Part shown: piece by piece, positions 27,769 to 35,868 of the stretch
Position numbering within the stretch: the first letter of the stretch is position 1
How the letters are laid out: the number at the start of each line of letters is the position of its first letter
Assembly: GCF_011694515.1 (NCBI RefSeq)
Contig: NZ_CP050192.1
Location: 2,787,301-2,851,300 of the forward strand
Reading direction: 5' to 3'
Source of the DNA: Mycobacterium sp. DL592
Lineage (GTDB): Bacteria; Actinomycetota; Actinomycetes; Mycobacteriales; Mycobacteriaceae
DNA: 64,000 nt
Program-made: the position numbers and the translations under genes
The notes under the pieces: generated by a model
Databases searched by the model: none
Told to the model about the DNA's origin: nothing
What the model saw: the letters and a program-made list of their open reading frames with translations, nothing else

Positions 27769-28637
27769 TCGACAGCGACTTTGGTGTCGGCGGCACGCAT
27801 CGGGCGGATCAGCGCGTCCTGGGTGAACGACGCGATCAGGTCACCCTCTTCGGTGTGGACCGTCCCGCGGATGTAGGACATGCCCGCGCCGGCCTGGGTG
27901 CTCTCGTGGGTGTAAAGCAGCCAGCCGGTCCAGGACACCGGCTCGTGGAAACTCACCGTGACCGTCATCGGCGCGGTCGACACCGTGATGTGCGACAGGG
28001 CGGTGCCGATGCCCTCGTGAGCGCGCATGCTCGTCGAAATCCCCAGGTGTCCGGTGAAGTACGCGATCAGTGCCTTCGCCAGGTCGTCGCGCGCGGGGAT
28101 GGGGTCGTAGTGCAGCCACGCGTACACCTCGGGCGGGCCGACCTCATCGGGGCTGTTGATGTCGACGATGTCGACGAGTTTGATTTCCCTTCCGGCCATG
28201 GGCATTTCGCAATCGTTGGCCAGATCCGGACCTTTGACGCCCGGGCGCGGCAGATGGTGGCGGATCACGTCCTCGGAGGGGACGTCGGTGAAAACCGTGA
28301 ACGTCATGCACCTCTTGTCGTTCTGGGATGCGGTGATCACCGCGGTGGCGGTGCTGCGCCCCTCTGCGACCACGTCGACGTCCAGCACGATCGGCGGGCC
28401 GACCAGGACGGCCCGGTTGAACACGGCGTGCACCGAGCGGACCGACTTTCCAGGGAAGCGTTTGGCCGCGGCGACGATCGCCTGGGCCAACACCTGCGTG
28501 CCCTCGACTACCTGACGTTCGTCTGCGGCGGCGAGGCCGGACTGCGCGATGAAGCGGTCCGCCCCGTCGGGTTCGACCTCGAAGAGATCGAGCAGCAGGC
28601 CGAGCGTCCACTGAGTGTGCTGGGTTTGGTCGGTCAT
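27756..28637 (-). CDS. Acyl-CoA thioesterase II (double hotdog)
   Basis: A 293-residue protein with two tandem hotdog domains, the TesB layout: GLAAADERQVVEGTQVLAQAIVAAAKRFPGKSVRSVHAVFNRAV in the first half and LAKALIAYFTGHLGISTSMRAHEGIGTALSHITVS in the second. The second half carries the D/T-type active region. It hydrolyses acyl-CoAs to free acids and CoA, relieving CoA trapping. It diverges from the TetR gene with 125 bases between them, so it may be in that regulator's regulon. Substrate chain length cannot be read. Confidence 0.88.
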   Translation of the reverse strand: MTDQTQHTQWTLGLLLDLFEVEPDGADRFIAQSGLAAADERQVVEGTQVLAQAIVAAAKRFPGKSVRSVHAVFNRAVLVGPPIVLDVDVVAEGRSTATAVITASQNDKRCMTFTVFTDVPSEDVIRHHLPRPGVKGPDLANDCEMPMAGREIKLVDIVDINSPDEVGPPEVYAWLHYDPIPARDDLAKALIAYFTGHLGISTSMRAHEGIGTALSHITVSTAPMTVTVSFHEPVSWTGWLLYTHESTQAGAGMSYIRGTVHTEEGDLIASFTQDALIRPMRAADTKVAVEARI

Positions 28638-28704
28638 CGGTCCCTCACTCCTGGCTGGTTCGACGGGAGTGCCGCAAACTGTGCTTGCGCTGATCCCAAG
28701 TCCT

Positions 28705-28721
28705 GTTCTACCAGAACGGTA
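28705..28721. promoter_or_regulatory. Overlapping inverted repeats between thioesterase and TetR gene
   Basis: GTTCT-ACC-AGAAC is a perfect inverted repeat at 28705-28717. It overlaps TACC-AGAAC-GGTA at 28709-28721. The TACC/GGTA half sites recur in the palindrome at 29460-29474 in front of the amidohydrolase. The position in the divergent promoter region fits a TetR operator. Confidence 0.5.
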
Positions 28722-28762
28722 ATGTCATTCTCACCCCGGAGGCCGGACGATAAGGTGTGTCC

Positions 28763-29389
28763 ATGGCCAAGGCCGCCGACCAGTCATCCGTCCACGCCGA
28801 CCCGGAATCCCGGGTCAGCCGCTTCATGCGATCAGCACTGTCGATCCTGGCCGAGACAGGCCGCACCGACTTCACCGTGCTCGAGGTCGTCGAACGCTCC
28901 AAGACCTCGCTGCGGTCCTTCTACCAGCACTTCTCCACCAAAGACGAGCTGCTGCTGGCGCTGATCGACACGATCATGACGGAGTCGACCAAGAACTGGC
29001 GCCAGGAGACCGCCGACCTGCCTGCCGCCGACGCGCTGCGCGTGCTCATTGAACGCATCTGCACGCCGGCCGAGACCACCAAGCAGGACAGCATCAATCG
29101 CGGATTGACCTACTACAACGACCACCTCGCAGAGAGCCTGCCGCAGGAGTACGCCAGGGTGCTCTCTCCACTGCACCAGTTGATCGGCGACCTGCTCGAG
29201 CGCGGGATCGACGAGACCGTGTTCCGGGCCGACCTCGAGGTCGAGACGACGTCCGCCCTGATCATGCAGACGGTGCTGGGCGCGATGCGGTTACGCAGCC
29301 TGGGAGTCGAACTCAACGGGGTGCCCATCGACGGCGACCACATCTACGAATTCTGCGTGCAGGGCCTGCTGCCCCGCCCCGGCGCCTAG
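28763..29389 (+). CDS. TetR-family transcriptional regulator
   Basis: A 208-residue TetR-type regulator. The N-terminal helix-turn-helix lies at about residues 20-65 (RSALSILAETGRTDFTVLEVVERSKTSLRSFYQHFSTKDELLLAL). The larger C-terminal helical domain binds an unknown ligand. The ATG at 28763 is preferred over GTG 28757 because TAAGG lies seven bases upstream. It is flanked by the divergent thioesterase and the amidohydrolase-FadE run, both preceded by GGTA-type inverted repeats, so it probably represses these acyl-CoA genes. Confidence 0.9.
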   Translation: MAKAADQSSVHADPESRVSRFMRSALSILAETGRTDFTVLEVVERSKTSLRSFYQHFSTKDELLLALIDTIMTESTKNWRQETADLPAADALRVLIERICTPAETTKQDSINRGLTYYNDHLAESLPQEYARVLSPLHQLIGDLLERGIDETVFRADLEVETTSALIMQTVLGAMRLRSLGVELNGVPIDGDHIYEFCVQGLLPRPGA

Positions 29390-29459
29390 CCCGTTCACGC
29401 TGGTAGAGCCGGTACCGACACCGTCCCAAAATCGGTGGTGTTTCGCCTGCTCATCACAT

Positions 29460-29474
29460 GGTAACGTCGTTACC
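29460..29474. promoter_or_regulatory. Palindrome upstream of the amidohydrolase
   Basis: GGTAACG-T-CGTTACC is perfect over 7-base arms and ends 33 bases before the amidohydrolase start. It shares GGTA/TACC half sites with the element at 28705-28721. A binding site for the adjacent TetR regulator is likely. Confidence 0.65.
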
Positions 29475-29507
29475 GCTACCGACCAAGCCCACTCTCAGGA
29501 GCCGGAT

Positions 29508-30737
29508 ATGCCTTCGCGCGAGCTTCCCTACCCGGTATTCGACGCCGACAATCACTTCTACGAACCGCAGGAAGCCCTGACACAGTTCCTGCCCGACAAC
29601 CGCAAGGGCGTCATCGACTACCTCGATGTCCGCGGCCGGACCAAGATCGTGGTGCGCGGACACATCAGCGACTACATCCCCAACCCGACCTTCGAGGTCG
29701 TCGCGCGCCCAGGCGCGCAGGAGGAGTACTTCAAGCACGGCAGCGGCGGCAAGAGCTACCGCGAGGTGATGGGCAAGCCGATGAAGGCCATCCCCGCCTT
29801 CCGCAACCCCGAGGCACGCATCGAGGTGATGGACGGGCTGGCGCTCGACTACACGATCATGTTCCCGACCCTGGCGAGCCTGGTCGAGGAGCGCCTGAAG
29901 GACGATCCCGAGCTGATTCTCGACATCGTCCATGCGCTGAACCAGTGGATGTACGAGACGTGGCGATTCGACTACGAGGGCCGCATCTTCTCCACACCGG
30001 TGATCAACCTCAGCATCGTCGACCGTGCACTCGAGGAACTCGAGTGGTGCCTCGAGCGCGGCGCCAAGACCATCCTGGTGCGCCCGGCGCCGGTGGCGGG
30101 TTTCCGCGGCACCCGCTCGATGGGCCTGCCCGAGTTCGACCCGTTCTGGGACGCCTGTGTCAAGGCCGGCATCCCGGTCTGCATGCATGCCTCCGACAGC
30201 GGCTACGCCGAATACCTCAACGACTGGGAGCCCGCCGACGAGTTCCTGCCGTTCAAGCCGACCGCGTTCCGGATGGTGGCGATGGGCAAGCGCCCCATCG
30301 AGGACACCATGGCCGCGCTGGTCTGCCACGGCGCGCTGACCCGCAACCCGGAACTGCGCATCCTGTCCATCGAGAACGGCGCGTCCTGGCTGCCCTACCT
30401 GCTGCACCAGTTCGAGGACGTGCACGCCAAGCTGCCCAACGAGTTCCCCGAGGACCCGGTCGCGGCATTCAAGCGCGGCGTGTACGTGGCCCCGTTCTGG
30501 GAGGACAACTTCAAGCAGATGGCCGACCTGGTCGGCGTCGACCGCATCATCTTCGGGTCGGACTGGCCGCACCCCGAGGGCCTGGCCAACCCGATCAACC
30601 TGGTCGACGACCTGGTGGCCCAGGGCCTGAATGAGGATGAGCAGCGAAAGGTGATGGGCGGCAACCTGGTTGACCTGTTCAAGGTGCCCAACGTCTCGGT
30701 TCACAAGCCCGACGTGCCCGCGCTCGTCATCGCTTGA
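29508..30737 (+). CDS. Amidohydrolase family 2 (ACMSD-like metal-dependent hydrolase)
   Basis: TIM-barrel metal enzyme of 409 residues. The N-terminal metal site is FDADNHFYEP. A barrel histidine lies in VCMHASDSGYAEYL, and the C-terminal GSDWPHPEGLANP carries the conserved aspartate. Relatives decarboxylate or hydrolyse ring-derived acids. CAGGAG precedes the ATG. It is followed, after a strong hairpin, by two FadE genes, and is preceded by TetR and its likely operator. The substrate is unknown; amidohydrolases of this kind are common in mycobacterial acyl-CoA and steroid-like pathways. Confidence 0.88.
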   Translation: MPSRELPYPVFDADNHFYEPQEALTQFLPDNRKGVIDYLDVRGRTKIVVRGHISDYIPNPTFEVVARPGAQEEYFKHGSGGKSYREVMGKPMKAIPAFRNPEARIEVMDGLALDYTIMFPTLASLVEERLKDDPELILDIVHALNQWMYETWRFDYEGRIFSTPVINLSIVDRALEELEWCLERGAKTILVRPAPVAGFRGTRSMGLPEFDPFWDACVKAGIPVCMHASDSGYAEYLNDWEPADEFLPFKPTAFRMVAMGKRPIEDTMAALVCHGALTRNPELRILSIENGASWLPYLLHQFEDVHAKLPNEFPEDPVAAFKRGVYVAPFWEDNFKQMADLVGVDRIIFGSDWPHPEGLANPINLVDDLVAQGLNEDEQRKVMGGNLVDLFKVPNVSVHKPDVPALVIA

Positions 30738-30752
30738 GCGAATCTGATCGTC

Positions 30753-30796
30753 ACAGTGGACGTGTGCGCCGGGACACCGGCGCACACGTCCACTGT
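30753..30796 (+). terminator. Perfect 20-base-pair hairpin between amidohydrolase and FadE genes
   Basis: The 20-base arms 30753-30772 and 30777-30796 are exact reverse complements with a GACA loop. It lies 16 bases after the amidohydrolase stop and 24 bases before the FadE start. No T-run follows. It may terminate most transcripts, act as an mRNA stabiliser or an attenuator, or protect the upstream message. Confidence 0.75.
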
Positions 30797-30819
30797 CTAC
30801 TGAAAGCGAGCACGGCACC

Positions 30820-31953
30820 ATGACCGCCTCCCCCGAGATCCTGCTGTTCGCCTCCACCACCCAGTCCTTCCTGGACAAGGAGGTTCCGCTGACCCGGGTG
30901 CGCGAATTGCACCGCGACGGTGTCGCTTTCGAACGTGACTGGTGGCAACGGGCCGCCGAGCTCGGCTGGGTCAGCCTGCTGGTGCCCGAGGAACTCGGCG
31001 GCGGCAGCGTCTCCGGCGACGGTGTCGCCGACCTGGCCCTGGTCGCCGAACACAGCGGCAAGTCCGTCACCCCGGGTCCGCTGCACCCGGTCTCGGTCGT
31101 GCTGGCGGCACTGGCCGACGCCGAGGACGGCGAACGGCACGCCGCCACGGTCGAGGCCCTGGTGTCCGGGGAGACAATCGCGTCGTGGGCCGTCTACGAG
31201 CCCGGCCAGCCGTGGAACCCGTTGCAGCCTAAGGTGTCTGCCACCCCAACCGCCGGTGGCTTCCGCATCGACGGGGTCAAGGACCGCGTCGAGGCCGGCA
31301 CCGACAGCGACGTCCTGTTGGTGGTGGCCGACGTGGCGGGCTCCCCCCGACAGTTCCTGGTGCGCACCGACGCGCCCGGGCTCACCATCGAGGCGCAGCG
31401 CAGCATCGATCTGGTGAAGTCCTACGCCCGGGTCAGCCTCGACGGCGTCGAGGTGGACGAGTCAGCCGTGGTGGGCTCTGCCGAGCAAACCCCGGCGCTG
31501 GTCGCGCGGCAGACCCAGATCGCGCTGGTGCTGCAGTGCGCCGAGACCGTCGGCATCCTCGACACCGTCTTCGACATGACTGTGCAGTGGGGCTTCGACC
31601 GGCACTCGTTCGGCCGTCCCCTGGTCTCCTACCAGGCGCTCAAACACAAGTATGCGGACCTGAAGATCTGGCTGGAGGCCTGTCGCGCGACCACGAAGGC
31701 GGCCGTTGCGAAGGTCGGGTGCCGCGCGTCCGACGCCGACATGGCCGTCAGCGTCGCGAAATCCTATGTCGCCGAACATGCCCCGGACATGGTGCAGATG
31801 TGTGTGCAGCTACACGGCGGCATCGGGGTGACCTGGGAGCACGACCTGCATCTGTATCTCCGCCGGGTCACCCTGTACCGGTCGATGTACGGCACCCCGG
31901 AAGAACACAACCTGCGCGTGTATCGGATGACCAAGGAGCTGGAGTCCGCCTGA
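30820..31953 (+). CDS. Acyl-CoA dehydrogenase (FadE, subunit of a probable heteromer)
   Basis: FAD-dependent acyl-CoA dehydrogenase, 377 residues, of the short mycobacterial subtype. It has AAELGWVSLLVPEELGGGSV at the N-terminus and a C-terminal QLHGGIGVTWEHDLHLYLRRVTLYRSMYG. The GGIG-x-WEHD segment is typical of one subunit of alpha2-beta2 FadE pairs used in steroid side-chain oxidation. Its stop overlaps the next FadE start (ATGA), so the two are probably made in equal amounts and form a complex. Substrate unknown. Confidence 0.9.
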   Translation: MTASPEILLFASTTQSFLDKEVPLTRVRELHRDGVAFERDWWQRAAELGWVSLLVPEELGGGSVSGDGVADLALVAEHSGKSVTPGPLHPVSVVLAALADAEDGERHAATVEALVSGETIASWAVYEPGQPWNPLQPKVSATPTAGGFRIDGVKDRVEAGTDSDVLLVVADVAGSPRQFLVRTDAPGLTIEAQRSIDLVKSYARVSLDGVEVDESAVVGSAEQTPALVARQTQIALVLQCAETVGILDTVFDMTVQWGFDRHSFGRPLVSYQALKHKYADLKIWLEACRATTKAAVAKVGCRASDADMAVSVAKSYVAEHAPDMVQMCVQLHGGIGVTWEHDLHLYLRRVTLYRSMYGTPEEHNLRVYRMTKELESA

Positions 31954-33209
31954 TGACCGAAACCACCGCCACCGCAACTCAAACCGAATCGGTCGTGGAG
32001 TTCGCGGCCCGTGCCCGCAAGTGGCTGGCCGAGAACATGCCGCCGATCGACCCGAACGACCCGCCGGATGCCGATCGCGGCGAGGAGGCTCCGTGGCAGC
32101 GCGCCCGGGAACTCCAGCGCAAGCTCTGGGAGGGCGGGTTCGCCGGCATCTGCTTTCCGCGTGAGTACGGCGGACTGGGGCTGCCCATCGAGTACCAGCG
32201 TGCCTTCGACATCGAGTCGCGCAACTACGAGTTGCCGATCATCCTCAACACACCGACGTTCACCATCTGCGCGGCGACGATTCTCGATATGGGCAGTGAG
32301 GAGCAGAAGCGCCGGCATATCGGCGGAGCGCTGCGCGGTAACGAGGTTCTGGTCCAGCTGCTGTCGGAGCCCAGCGGCGGCTCCGATCTGGCCGGCGTCA
32401 TCACCCGGGCCGACCGCCGCGGTGACAAGTGGGTCATCAACGGTGCGAAGACCTGGAGCACAAGCGCTTTCGCCGCCGACTACGGGACCCTGCTGGCTCG
32501 CACCAACTGGGACGTGCCCAAGCACGAGGGGCTGACCATGTTCCTGGTGCCGCTGAACGCGCCCGGAATCACGCTGCGGCGCATCAAGCAGGTCAACGGC
32601 TCCATCGAGTTCTGCGAGGAGTTCTTCGACGGTCTGGAGGTCGGCGACGACAGCGTAGTCGGCCAGGTCAACGACGGCTGGGCCGTGGCGTCGCGTCAGC
32701 TCTACCACGAGCGGCGTGCGGTGGGCGGCGGCTCCGAGTTCGCCAGCGGTATTGGCGCCGAAGGCAAGACCGACAAGCCCACCGACTACGTCGCACTGCT
32801 CGAGCGGGTCGGCCAGGCCGACAACGAGCGGCTGCAGGAGATGGCGGGCCGCGCGCTGGTGCACCGCGCCGTACAGGAGCAGCTCATCGATCACGTCTAT
32901 CACGGCGTCAACGACGGCTCGCTGCCGCCGACGGCCGGCACCATCATCCGCATCTCGCACGCGGAGAGCATCAACACCGAGCTCGACACCACGCTGGCGA
33001 TCACCGGCAGCGCCGGCGTGGTCGACACCGGCGACGACGATCTGTTCGCCATCGGGAATCGCTACCTGTCCCGCCAGACCGCCTCGCTGGGCGGCGGCAC
33101 CACCGAGGTGGGACGCAATGTGATCGGCGAGCGGGTATTGGGTTTCCCGCGCGAGTTCGCCGCCGACAAGGGCGTGCCGTTCAACCAGGTCAAGCGGGGC
33201 CGAAGCTAG
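31953..33209 (+). CDS. Acyl-CoA dehydrogenase (FadE, partner subunit)
   Basis: Second acyl-CoA dehydrogenase, 418 residues, starting at the ATG that overlaps the previous stop. It has FAGICFPREYGGLGLPIEYQ, the flavin-binding VQLLSEPSGGSDLAGV, WVINGAKTWSTSAF, and a C-terminal RQTASLGGGTTEVGRNVIGERVLGFPRE. This last motif is typical of the second subunit of FadE heterotetramers. The first 30 residues are polar and may be a linker. A hairpin follows the stop. The pair likely oxidises a bulky acyl-CoA. Confidence 0.9.
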   Translation: MTETTATATQTESVVEFAARARKWLAENMPPIDPNDPPDADRGEEAPWQRARELQRKLWEGGFAGICFPREYGGLGLPIEYQRAFDIESRNYELPIILNTPTFTICAATILDMGSEEQKRRHIGGALRGNEVLVQLLSEPSGGSDLAGVITRADRRGDKWVINGAKTWSTSAFAADYGTLLARTNWDVPKHEGLTMFLVPLNAPGITLRRIKQVNGSIEFCEEFFDGLEVGDDSVVGQVNDGWAVASRQLYHERRAVGGGSEFASGIGAEGKTDKPTDYVALLERVGQADNERLQEMAGRALVHRAVQEQLIDHVYHGVNDGSLPPTAGTIIRISHAESINTELDTTLAITGSAGVVDTGDDDLFAIGNRYLSRQTASLGGGTTEVGRNVIGERVLGFPREFAADKGVPFNQVKRGRS

Positions 33210-33223
33210 CTTCCGGCGTCGAC

Positions 33224-33276
33224 TGTGGGCCTTGTGCACGGATTTCCGCGGCGGTTTTCCGTGCATATCCCCCACA
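33224..33276. terminator. Nested hairpin between convergent fadE and radical SAM genes
   Basis: Outer arms TGTGGG/CCCACA (33224-33229, 33271-33276) enclose inner arms TGCACGGA/TCCGTGCA (33235-33242, 33258-33265). The structure lies 15 bases after the fadE stop and 10 before the end of the opposing gene, so it can serve both strands. Confidence 0.65.
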
Positions 33277-33285
33277 CTCGGCAGA

Positions 33286-34299
33286 TCAGAACAGCGTCAA
33301 CTCAGGCTCGGCGACGGACACGGGTGCAGGTGCGGCCGACCTGAACGGCCGATGGTCACCGCTCAGCCCGTGTTTGGCGACTATCGGCGCAGCCCGCCGG
33401 CGCAGCATCTGCCGGTAGTCCTCCGGAAGGTAGGCGCTGCGACGGTACAGCTGACGGTAGGTCGCGACCAGTTCGGGATGTGAGCGGGCCAGCCAGCCCA
33501 TGAACCAGCCCCTGGTCGAGCTGCGCAGGTGCAGGCCGAACACCGTGACCCCGGTGGCACCTGCCGCGGCGATCTGCCCCAGCAGGCTGTCGAGATGCTC
33601 GGCCGAATCGGTCAGATGCGGCAGCACCGGCGCCACCATCACGTGACAGTCCAGCCCGGCGTCGCGGACCGCGGCGATCAGATCGAGCCGGGCCGCCGGC
33701 GACGGTGTGCCGGGCTCGACGTCGCGGTGCAGGTCAGGATCGGCGACCGCCAGCGAAATGGCCACCGATAGCGGAACCTGTTGTGCGGCATCGGCAATCA
33801 GTGGCAGGTCCCGGCGCAGCAGCGTGCCCTTGGTGAGGATTGACAGCGGTGTGCCGGAATCAGCCAGCGCAGCAATGACTCCCGGCATCATTGCGTAGCG
33901 GCCCTCGGCCCGCTGGTAGGGATCGGTGTTGGTGCCCAGCGCAACGGTGTCGCGGCCCCAAGACGGGCGGGCCAGTTCGCGCCGCAGTACCTCGACGATG
34001 TTGGTCTTCACCACGATCTGGCTGTCGAAGTCCCCACCGGGGTCGAAGTCCAGGTATTCGTGGGTGGGCCGGGCGAAGCAGTACCGGCAGGCGTGCGCGC
34101 AGCCCCGATAACCGTTGACCGTGTACTGGAATGGCAGCATCGCCGCGGCCGGGATCTTGTTCAGCGCCGACTTGCACAGCACCTCGTGAAACGTGACGCC
34201 CTCGAACTGTGGAGTGCGCACCGTCCGCACGAAGCCGATGCGCTGCAGGCCGGGCAGCGCTCCGTCGTCGACCCTGATTCCCTGGTCCGACCACCGCAC
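33286..34299 (-). CDS. Radical SAM protein, Rv2578c family
   Basis: Radical SAM enzyme of 337 residues. The cluster motif is C-x3-C-x2-C in GCAHACRYCFARPTHEY; the surrounding SPL-like layout has VALGTNTDPYQRAEGRY and LSILTKGTLLRRDLPLI. The C-terminal YRQLYRRSAYLPEDYRQML region is family-specific. The reaction is unknown; relatives repair DNA lesions or modify nucleotides. In M. tuberculosis this gene is next to dhaA (Rv2579), whereas here about 22 kb separates them. Confidence 0.88.
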   Translation of the reverse strand: MRWSDQGIRVDDGALPGLQRIGFVRTVRTPQFEGVTFHEVLCKSALNKIPAAAMLPFQYTVNGYRGCAHACRYCFARPTHEYLDFDPGGDFDSQIVVKTNIVEVLRRELARPSWGRDTVALGTNTDPYQRAEGRYAMMPGVIAALADSGTPLSILTKGTLLRRDLPLIADAAQQVPLSVAISLAVADPDLHRDVEPGTPSPAARLDLIAAVRDAGLDCHVMVAPVLPHLTDSAEHLDSLLGQIAAAGATGVTVFGLHLRSSTRGWFMGWLARSHPELVATYRQLYRRSAYLPEDYRQMLRRRAAPIVAKHGLSGDHRPFRSAAPAPVSVAEPELTLF

Positions 34300-34341
34300 C
34301 GCATCAGTCGAACATGCGTTCGATGTGCTGTCAACCCCTGA

Positions 34342-35763
34342 TCAGCGCGGAAACGCCGGCCTGTCGGCACGCGAGGCTTCAGCCAGGCGCGCATATTTCC
34401 CGTCCAGATATGGCCGGGCGTTGCGTTGGGGACGCCCCAGGAAGAAGCCCTGCCCGTATTCGACGCCGAGACCGACTAGTGCGTGGAGCTGCTCGGGCGT
34501 CTCCACAGCCTCTGCAATTGTTTTCGCCTGCAGCTCGGAGGCCAGTGTGTTGAGTGCCGTCGTCAGCGCGCGTTTGGCGGGATCGGTATCGATGCCGCTG
34601 GTCAGTTCGCCGTCGATCTTGATGATGTCGGGCTGCAACCGCAGCAGTTGGGCGAAACTGGCATATCCAGCGCCGGCATCGTCGACCGCCAGATGGATTC
34701 CGCGGTCACGCAGACGCATGAGATCCGCAGCGAGGTCGTCGGGAAACGGTTCGTGCTCGGTGATCTCGACGATCAGCGGCCGGTCCTGGGATGCCAGCAT
34801 CTCTTGGATCGTCGGCTCGCCGGCCGCGCTCGGGCTGAGGTTCACCGCGACCGGACAATCACCGGGGATGGCGCGGGCGGCGGCCAGAATCGTGGACAGG
34901 GCCGCATATTCCAAGTCGGTACCCCGGCCCACCCGCTGAGCGGCACTAAACCATTGCAGAGGTGTCAACTCCGGTGACGCGGAAAAGCGCGTCAGTCCCT
35001 CGTAGGCAACCGTCGCGCTGCTCGGCAGGTGGACGATCGGCTGGAACACCGCACTGAGGGCTGCCGGCTGCATCAGCAGGGCATCCACTTTGTCCTGCAT
35101 CCCTTGGACCTCAGCTGCTTCCGGCAGCATCACCGAGGCGACGAAACGCGCTGTGATGGTGCGCTTTCCGGTCTCGGCGCCGTCTGCCATGGCGTAGGTC
35201 AAGGCTGACACGAACTCGCTGATCTCGACCATGACATCAATGTCGGCTTCGTCGAACGCCGCGGGTGCCCGCGCGACCAGCATCAGCGATCCGATGGCGT
35301 CGTCGCCATGCCTCAGGGGAATCACGGCCCACGACCGGGTACCCCACTGCTTGTTCATCGACTGAACGCGTTGCGAAAGTCGCAAGTCGACGGTCGCGTC
35401 ATCGATCAGCATGGGTCTCTTCTCCCGCGCCGCAAGGCCCTGGAAGCTACTCGCCTTGGGTACCGCGAAACCCGTCGTCCCCGCGACGACACCGTGGCAG
35501 GAAACAGTGACGTACGAGTCATCGGAGGCGCGTAGGAGGGCGACAGCAGATCCATCAGCTTTCGGCATGAGTACGCACGCCTGCTCAGCAATGCGACCCA
35601 TCACCAACGCCGGATCCATCAATGTGGCCAGCGCCGGAACCAACTTCTCCACTGCACCCCCGTCCGCCAACGGCCATCCCCGATGGACACGCTGCTGGCA
35701 AAGAACGATACCGACCGCGCCCGCCACATGGCGCCCATCACCCCGCGCGGCGCGTGACGTCAT
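34342..35763 (-). CDS. GAF-EAL protein, probable cyclic di-GMP phosphodiesterase
   Basis: Signalling protein with an N-terminal GAF domain (about residues 40-190; LVMGRIAEQACVLMPKADGSAVALL, SWAVIPLRHGDDAIGSLMLVA) and a C-terminal EAL domain (about 225-470). EAL residues look complete: YEGLTRF for the first glutamate and arginine, VNLSPS, EITEHE, VDDAGAGYASF, IIKIDGE and IAEAVET. It should therefore hydrolyse cyclic di-GMP. No GGDEF domain is present. The ATG at 35763 is used; a GTG at 35652 is an alternative. The larger open frame is only antisense to the next gene. It is divergent from the first monooxygenase of the island. Confidence 0.85.
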   Translation of the reverse strand: MTSRAARGDGRHVAGAVGIVLCQQRVHRGWPLADGGAVEKLVPALATLMDPALVMGRIAEQACVLMPKADGSAVALLRASDDSYVTVSCHGVVAGTTGFAVPKASSFQGLAAREKRPMLIDDATVDLRLSQRVQSMNKQWGTRSWAVIPLRHGDDAIGSLMLVARAPAAFDEADIDVMVEISEFVSALTYAMADGAETGKRTITARFVASVMLPEAAEVQGMQDKVDALLMQPAALSAVFQPIVHLPSSATVAYEGLTRFSASPELTPLQWFSAAQRVGRGTDLEYAALSTILAAARAIPGDCPVAVNLSPSAAGEPTIQEMLASQDRPLIVEITEHEPFPDDLAADLMRLRDRGIHLAVDDAGAGYASFAQLLRLQPDIIKIDGELTSGIDTDPAKRALTTALNTLASELQAKTIAEAVETPEQLHALVGLGVEYGQGFFLGRPQRNARPYLDGKYARLAEASRADRPAFPR

Positions 35764-35775
35764 AAACACCGCAGG

Positions 35776-35827
35776 TGGCGTACGGCGCAATGCAGGTGGT
35801 ACCGCCACGACATCGTCGAGTAACGCC
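35776..35827. promoter_or_regulatory. Copies of the island element between the EAL and monooxygenase genes
   Basis: CGGCGCAATGC at 35783-35793 is identical to the right half of the inverted repeat at 46968-47012. It is flanked by GTGGCGTAC at 35776 and TAACGCC at 35821, weaker relatives of the same half site. Location is the divergent promoter region. Confidence 0.5.
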
Positions 35828-35868
35828 CCACGGCTTGTCTGGATCGCACAGAGCGAAAGGTGAGGAGC

